From Candidatus Stahliibacteriota bacterium (GTDB lineage Bacteria > Hydrothermota > Tepidihabitantia > SM23-42), in contig JAUWLY010000111.1 in assembly GCA_030613445.1 (NCBI GenBank), forward strand, positions 1 to 8,598: a DNA stretch of 8,598 nucleotides, written 5' to 3'. Each line of letters opens with the position of its first letter. Positions within the stretch are counted from its first letter, which is position 1. Below the pieces are notes generated by a model. It worked only from the letters and a program-made list of their open reading frames with translations. It made no database searches and had not been told where the DNA came from. Below, in pieces: positions 6,501 to 8,598 of this stretch. Made by a program: the position numbers and the translations under genes.

Positions 6501-8261
6501 AGTTGATATGGCAATACCATTTGGGTCTAAGACTATTCCATCTTGACTTACCCGGGCACCATAGATATTACCGTTACTTTCCCAAACAACTAGGTAGTTT
6601 ATACCATTAAAGGTAATGCGAGGGTATATTGCGTCGGCGGCTATCGGTGATATTGGAATAGCAATCGAGTCTAAGGTTATTCCGCTTTGATTTACCCTTA
6701 TGCCATATATATCGGGACCATCAAGGTTTTCTTGCCAGACTACAAAATAGTTGGTGCCGTCAAACGCAATTGAGGAATGTCCCTGACCACTTATTCCATA
6801 TGACAAAAGAATACCAGTCGTGTCTAAAACCGTACCTACTTGACTTACACGCGCGCCGTAAGTATTAGATGTAGATATAAACTCAGGGAAATCCCACCAG
6901 ACCACAAGATAATTTGTGTCGCCGAAAACAACGGAAGGATACCACCGGGTGTATGATATGGTTGCTATGCCAATACCATTTGGATCTAAGACTGTTCCAT
7001 CTTGAGTCACCCTAGAACCATAGATGTTCCATAAAGCAGCACGGGTATCCATCCACACCACAAAATAGTTAGTTCCATCAAATGAAAGAGAAGGCAATTT
7101 TTGGTCATTTACCGCAGTAGATATTGCAATCCCCGCAGTGTCGATGACTACCCCAGCTTGACTAACCCTTGTGCCGTAAATATCGCCCAAATGATCGCTA
7201 CGATAATCTTCCCATACTACAAGCCAGTTTAGGTCATCAAAAGCAACTGAAGGGGAGTTTTGGTCATTTACCGCAGTAGATATTGCAATCCCTGCAGTGT
7301 CGATGACTACCCCAGCTTGACTAACCCTTGTGCCGTAAATATCGCCAGAACTAGCACTACGATAATCTTCCCATACTACAAGCCAGTTTAGGTCATCAGA
7401 AGCAACTGAAGGGTAGTTTTGGGCATTTACCGCAGTAGATATGGCAATACCAGATGGGTCAAGGACTTCGCCATTTTTATTTACGCGTGCACCATATATG
7501 TCAAAAGTACCATTACGATCATCTTGCCATGTTATTAGATAATTTGAACCATCAAAAGCCACCGTGGGATGTCTTTGGTAACCTGATGCTGCTGATATCA
7601 GAATTCCACCTGGATCTAAAATTGTCCCGTCTTGACTCACCCGTGAACCTGAGATATCTGGTCCAATTGGGCTGCCGGGACTTTCCCAGACGACAAGATA
7701 GTTTGTACCATCGAAAGCTACACAGGGATATGCTTGACAGCCAGGTGCGGGTATATAAATAACATTTGTATCAATAATAAATTCTCCTCCTCGCAACTTA
7801 CGATTTTTGCCTTTTTCGTATCTGCGATTGTTTAACTTTGCTACGTTACCAGAATATCGTATTTCCAAGTCGTAATTTACGTTCTCCATTTGTTTGAATT
7901 TCAAAGTGCGGCTATTCCCTTCGCGGATAATTTCACCATAGCGTGTTTGATAAACAACTTTGCCATTTTGCATCTCGCGTATGCCCTCTACAGGAATAAA
8001 TATATCTTCCGTACCCTCATTCTTTACTTCGGCCTTTAATACGACACCATATTCGTCAAAAAATGCTTCGTAAACCTTATCCTTAATAACAAGCTTATTT
8101 CCATCTCTCATTGGATGATGCGAGACTTTTTCGATAATTTCGTTTACGTTAAAGGGTGTTTCTATATTTTGTGAGGATGAAATTCTGTTCTGGGCAAATG
8201 CAAGTGAAACGGCAAAAGCCGCAAGTAACAAGTTATGGATAATTATATAGGATTTATTCAA
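3576..8261 (-). CDS. Giant secreted protein: VVW/DIYG repeats, Ig/FnIII-like modules and T9SS-type sorting domain
   Basis: 1561 residues. A signal peptide (MNKSYIIIHNLLLAAFAVSL, cleavage likely after AFA at 21-23) is followed by an unassigned N-terminal region (24-174). About 12 clear repeats plus one degenerate repeat of 46-57 residues then run from 175 to 840, with the pattern P-x-V-A-F-D-G-T-N-Y-L-V-V-W-Q-D-x-R, D-I-Y-G-x-R-V-S-Q-D-G and LDPxGIAIST. These probably form beta-propeller-like blades. Residues 845-1460 hold about six beta-sandwich modules; four of them carry YYWRVKA-D-x-A-x-N and most begin near PPxxPxLxSP. Residues 1474-1561 (LRIFDACGRLID, SAGSYEF, SAGIYFYLLET, KFVVIW) are a type A sorting domain. 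No catalytic residues are evident; a surface or extracellular binding role is inferred. The start is TTG: GGAGG lies 4 nt upstream, an in-frame TAG lies four codons upstream, and the signal peptide begins at once. Transcribed from 8285-8312. Confidence 0.92.
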   Translation of the reverse strand: MNKSYIIIHNLLLAAFAVSLAFAQNRISSSQNIETPFNVNEIIEKVSHHPMRDGNKLVIKDKVYEAFFDEYGVVLKAEVKNEGTEDIFIPVEGIREMQNGKVVYQTRYGEIIREGNSRTLKFKQMENVNYDLEIRYSGNVAKLNNRRYEKGKNRKLRGGEFIIDTNVIYIPAPGCQAYPCVAFDGTNYLVVWESPGSPIGPDISGSRVSQDGTILDPGGILISAASGYQRHPTVAFDGSNYLITWQDDRNGTFDIYGARVNKNGEVLDPSGIAISTAVNAQNYPSVASDDLNWLVVWEDYRSASSGDIYGTRVSQAGVVIDTAGIAISTAVNDQNSPSVAFDDLNWLVVWEDYRSDHLGDIYGTRVSQAGVVIDTAGIAISTAVNDQKLPSLSFDGTNYFVVWMDTRAALWNIYGSRVTQDGTVLDPNGIGIATISYTRWYPSVVFGDTNYLVVWWDFPEFISTSNTYGARVSQVGTVLDTTGILLSYGISGQGHSSIAFDGTNYFVVWQENLDGPDIYGIRVNQSGITLDSIAIPISPIAADAIYPRITFNGINYLVVWESNGNIYGARVSQDGIVLDPNGIAISTAVNYQERPSLAYDGTDYFVVWHDWRNSNWDIYGTRMTQDGTVLDPAGIPISTDSYEQWYPSIAFDGTNYLVVWQDDRNAPYVYWDIYGTRVDQSGAVLDPSGIAISTAAGDKWYPAAAFDGSNYLAVWQDYRSDTSDIYGARVSQDGIVLDPNGIAISTAVNYQKRPSLAYDGTNYLVIWQDKRSGASWDIYSTKVSPSGTLIDSTPVSIQPGDQIFPCAAHGFGNQLLIIYPGFTNYINGNPVNTSRIWGKFIYSDDIHPPTIPILITPSNNLCTTDTMIMFIWHHSEDIGSGVQYYVFQYANDSIFFNADSVSLVDTFYNLNLQDTTYYWRVKALDNAGNHSDWSEVWQFTIDTNAPETPILISPIDDSWLNDSLVIFEWNAVRKLGKGGDRGSSIMYILQIDTIDNFVNPLIVDTAQTTIDTLFLHFGEHEYYWRVKAYDLAGNQSNFSTPWTFRVDITPPVHFSLVAPPDSSALSTTRPTFIWQASSDSLSGLKDYKVYISDILKYTGSDTIWTANYDLIEGYNDWYVVVCDTAGNTLQSNETWTVLIDTTPPLEVTLISPIDNACLNSCTVNFIWHEANDNLSGIDYYLFQYALDSLFSQSLVETTLVDTILTSTLSDTVYYWRVKAFDVATNEGEFSSSWCFEIDTIIPVIPTLLSPINGIILEDTVVIFEWTAVTNLDALNEYRPTKNMNRLKQQPKVLFAPICYIIQIDTLLDFISPIMIDTLDTTSTIMSLYEKYPFYWRVKAYDWAGNQGSYASLDSFGIDVAPVIESTSVWIDTSYAGPFEIFTKVTDKLSGVDSVILFYQRDEDPDWISSLMFLTGTPNWYLDSIPEVDTLTDTVRYYIEATDSTGHVATDPAGAPANCYTFIANYYPGILDIQTIPKFFSFGLKTNPAKNKALFRISMPGEAVITLRIFDACGRLIDKPISGRKSAGSYEFFMTINVSAGIYFYLLETPWQKKVGKFVVIW
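5979..6091 (-). repeat. 113-bp internal duplication in gene B (copy 1, pairs with 6456-6568)
   Basis: Identical to 6456-6568 except for one base, encoding DGIVLDPNGIAISTAVNYQ then K/E and RPSLAYDGT. The two copies lie in non-adjacent protein repeats (junctions 11/12 and 8/9), 477 bp apart. Neighbouring repeats are far more diverged, so this looks like recent gene conversion or segmental duplication. Confidence 0.85.
6456..6568 (-). repeat. 113-bp internal duplication in gene B (copy 2, pairs with 5979-6091)
   Basis: Partner of 5979-6091; the single difference turns a Lys codon into Glu. The 477-bp offset is a whole number of codons (159), so unequal crossing over here would delete or duplicate three repeats in frame. 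Confidence 0.85.
7103..7420 (-). repeat. Tandem 159-bp repeat in gene B (two near-identical units)
   Basis: Units 7103-7261 and 7262-7420 differ at only a handful of positions, mostly a short block (CAAATGATCG against AGAACTAGCA) encoding the variable loop (SDHLG against SASSG). Each unit is exactly 53 codons, one protein repeat (DLNWLVVWEDYR...GTRVSQAGVVIDTAG). A further, more diverged unit starts in phase at 7421. Confidence 0.85.
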
Positions 8262-8265
8262 TCCG

Positions 8266-8272
8266 CCTCCTC
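8266..8272 (-). promoter_or_regulatory. Ribosome-binding site that fixes the TTG start of gene B
   Basis: GAGGAGG on the minus strand, 4 nt before TTG (8261-8259). No in-frame ATG precedes the signal peptide and an in-frame TAG closes the frame upstream, so TTG is the only start that keeps the signal peptide intact. Confidence 0.8.
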
Positions 8273-8284
8273 TATACTACATAT

Positions 8285-8312
8285 ATTATAGAAGTAATTT
8301 AGATGTTGTCAA
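8285..8312 (-). promoter_or_regulatory. Sigma-70 type promoter of gene B
   Basis: Minus strand TTGACA (8312-8307), 16-bp spacer, TATAAT (8290-8285). The predicted start near 8278 gives a leader of only about 17 nt, against about 58 nt for gene A. CGTGCCCTC lies immediately upstream of the -35 box, matching gene A at eight of nine bases. Confidence 0.85.
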
Positions 8313-8353
8313 GAGGGCACGCTGTGGATTCGCAGTCCGTAATGTTATCATTG

Positions 8354-8381
8354 TTGACAATACACATTTGTAAGTTATAAT
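8354..8381 (+). promoter_or_regulatory. Sigma-70 type promoter of RNA element copy II
   Basis: TTGACA (8354-8359), 16-bp spacer, TATAAT (8376-8381). It is divergent from the gene B promoter, with 41 bp between the -35 boxes (68 bp in the other module). The spacer sequence is unlike that of copy I, so only the promoter hexamers and their spacing are conserved. Confidence 0.85.
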
Positions 8382-8392
8382 ATGTCAAAACT

Positions 8393-8409
8393 TTGACCAA
8401 ATGTGGACC
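8393..8409 (+). repeat. TTGACC/TGGACC direct-repeat pair, 11-bp spacing (upstream pair, copy II)
   Basis: TTGACC at 8393-8398 and TGGACC at 8404-8409, both followed by A residues. Same place and spacing relative to the -10 box as in copy I, within one base. Confidence 0.55.
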
Positions 8410-8457
8410 AAGTTCGCTTTGTGAGAGTGGTGTGCTCGCAAAGCGTTGCGGCACAAG

Positions 8458-8496
8458 GCGCCTGTAGCTCAATCGGATAGAGCGACGGACTTCGAA
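8458..8496 (+). pseudogene. 5' half of tRNA-Arg(UCG), not completed (copy II)
   Basis: All features of a real tRNA 5' half are present: GCGCCTG, TA, GCTC, D-loop AATCGGATA, GAGC, G, ACGGA, CTTCGAA (U33, anticodon UCG, A37). After it, TTCGAAAATCCC near 8510-8521 resembles a decayed T-loop and 3' T-stem (normal pattern GTTCGAATCCC), but no pairing arm and no CAGGCGC acceptor strand follow. The closer match to normal tRNA than copy I suggests copy II is nearer to the ancestral state. Confidence 0.7.
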
Positions 8497-8533
8497 TTAG
8501 TTTTTACGAATTCGAAAATCCCTGAAAATGCGA

Positions 8534-8598
8534 CGTATCAAAGCTTTGCGCGATTTTTTGTAATCTCGCCAGAAGTAAAAAATCTACCAGATTCCGTA
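8534..8598 (+). repeat. Near-invariant core of the RNA element (copy II, truncated by the window end)
   Basis: Matches 3190-3254 at 64 of 65 bases. The next 38 bases of the core are found, without gap or overlap, at 1-38. Confidence 0.85.

Larger units (their letters stand above)
8388..8598 (+). ncRNA. tRNA-like structured RNA element, copy II (runs off the window end)
   Basis: Same order as copy I: TTGACC/TGGACC pair, hairpin, tRNA-Arg 5' half, then the conserved core from 8534. The hairpin is stronger here: TGTGC (8431-8435) and CGCAA (8437-8441) pair with TTGCG (8446-8450) and GCACA (8451-8455) around an AGCG loop. The core stem AAAATGCG (8526-8533) with CGCGATTTT is preserved despite sequence change, needing one bulged G. 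The window ends inside the core at the base matching 3254; bases 1-70 supply exactly the missing remainder, with a terminator, if the molecule is circular. Total length would then be about 281 nt. Confidence 0.65.

Noticed and set aside
8458..8533. Functional tRNA-Arg gene
   Set aside because: Only the 5' half is intact; no acceptor 3' strand, no proper T-arm and no anticodon 3' stem directly after the loop.
1..8598. CRISPR array or integron integrase
   Set aside because: No short regular repeats with unique spacers and no integrase-like reading frame in any frame. The regular repeats inside gene B are coding.

Overview
The window suggests a bacterium of the Fibrobacteres-Chlorobi-Bacteroidetes (FCB) type or a nearby candidate phylum such as WOR-3/Stahlbacteria. 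It encodes two very large exported repeat proteins, each ending in what looks like a type IX secretion (T9SS) type A sorting domain. The genus cannot be told from this sequence. There is no phage, plasmid-replication, transposase or integrase gene.

Layout, left to right. 1-70 is the 3' end and terminator of an RNA element whose other end lies at the right edge of the window. 92-270 (minus) is a broken remnant of a sorting-domain protein gene. 312-345 is a hairpin below gene A. 360-2849 (minus) is gene A, an 829-residue beta-propeller (SBBP-repeat) secreted protein. 2850-3043 holds two back-to-back consensus promoters. 3044-3332 (plus) is RNA element copy I. 3333-3575 is a quiet spacer. 3576-8261 (minus) is gene B, a 1561-residue secreted protein with about 12-13 'YLVVWQD...DIYG.RV' repeats, about six Ig/FnIII-like modules and a sorting domain. 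8262-8387 again holds two divergent consensus promoters, and 8388-8598 (plus) starts RNA element copy II.

The most unusual thing here is a module seen twice: a large surface-protein gene on the minus strand, with a divergently transcribed RNA gene upstream of it. The RNA gene has a perfect TTGACA/TATAAT promoter and a pair of TGGACC direct repeats 11 bp apart. After those come a hairpin, a perfect-looking 5' half of tRNA-Arg(UCG), a 103-nt core that is almost invariant between copies, a second TGGACC pair and an intrinsic terminator. The tRNA is never completed, so this is not a working tRNA gene. I know of no RNA family with this layout. It could be a tRNA-derived small RNA, a recombination or attachment site that separates surface-protein cassettes, or both.

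The last base of the window and the first base join exactly in phase with the internal copy of the element. The window may therefore be a complete circular contig, a repeat-induced assembly cycle, or a slice cut at an array boundary. If it is circular, copies I and II are both complete.
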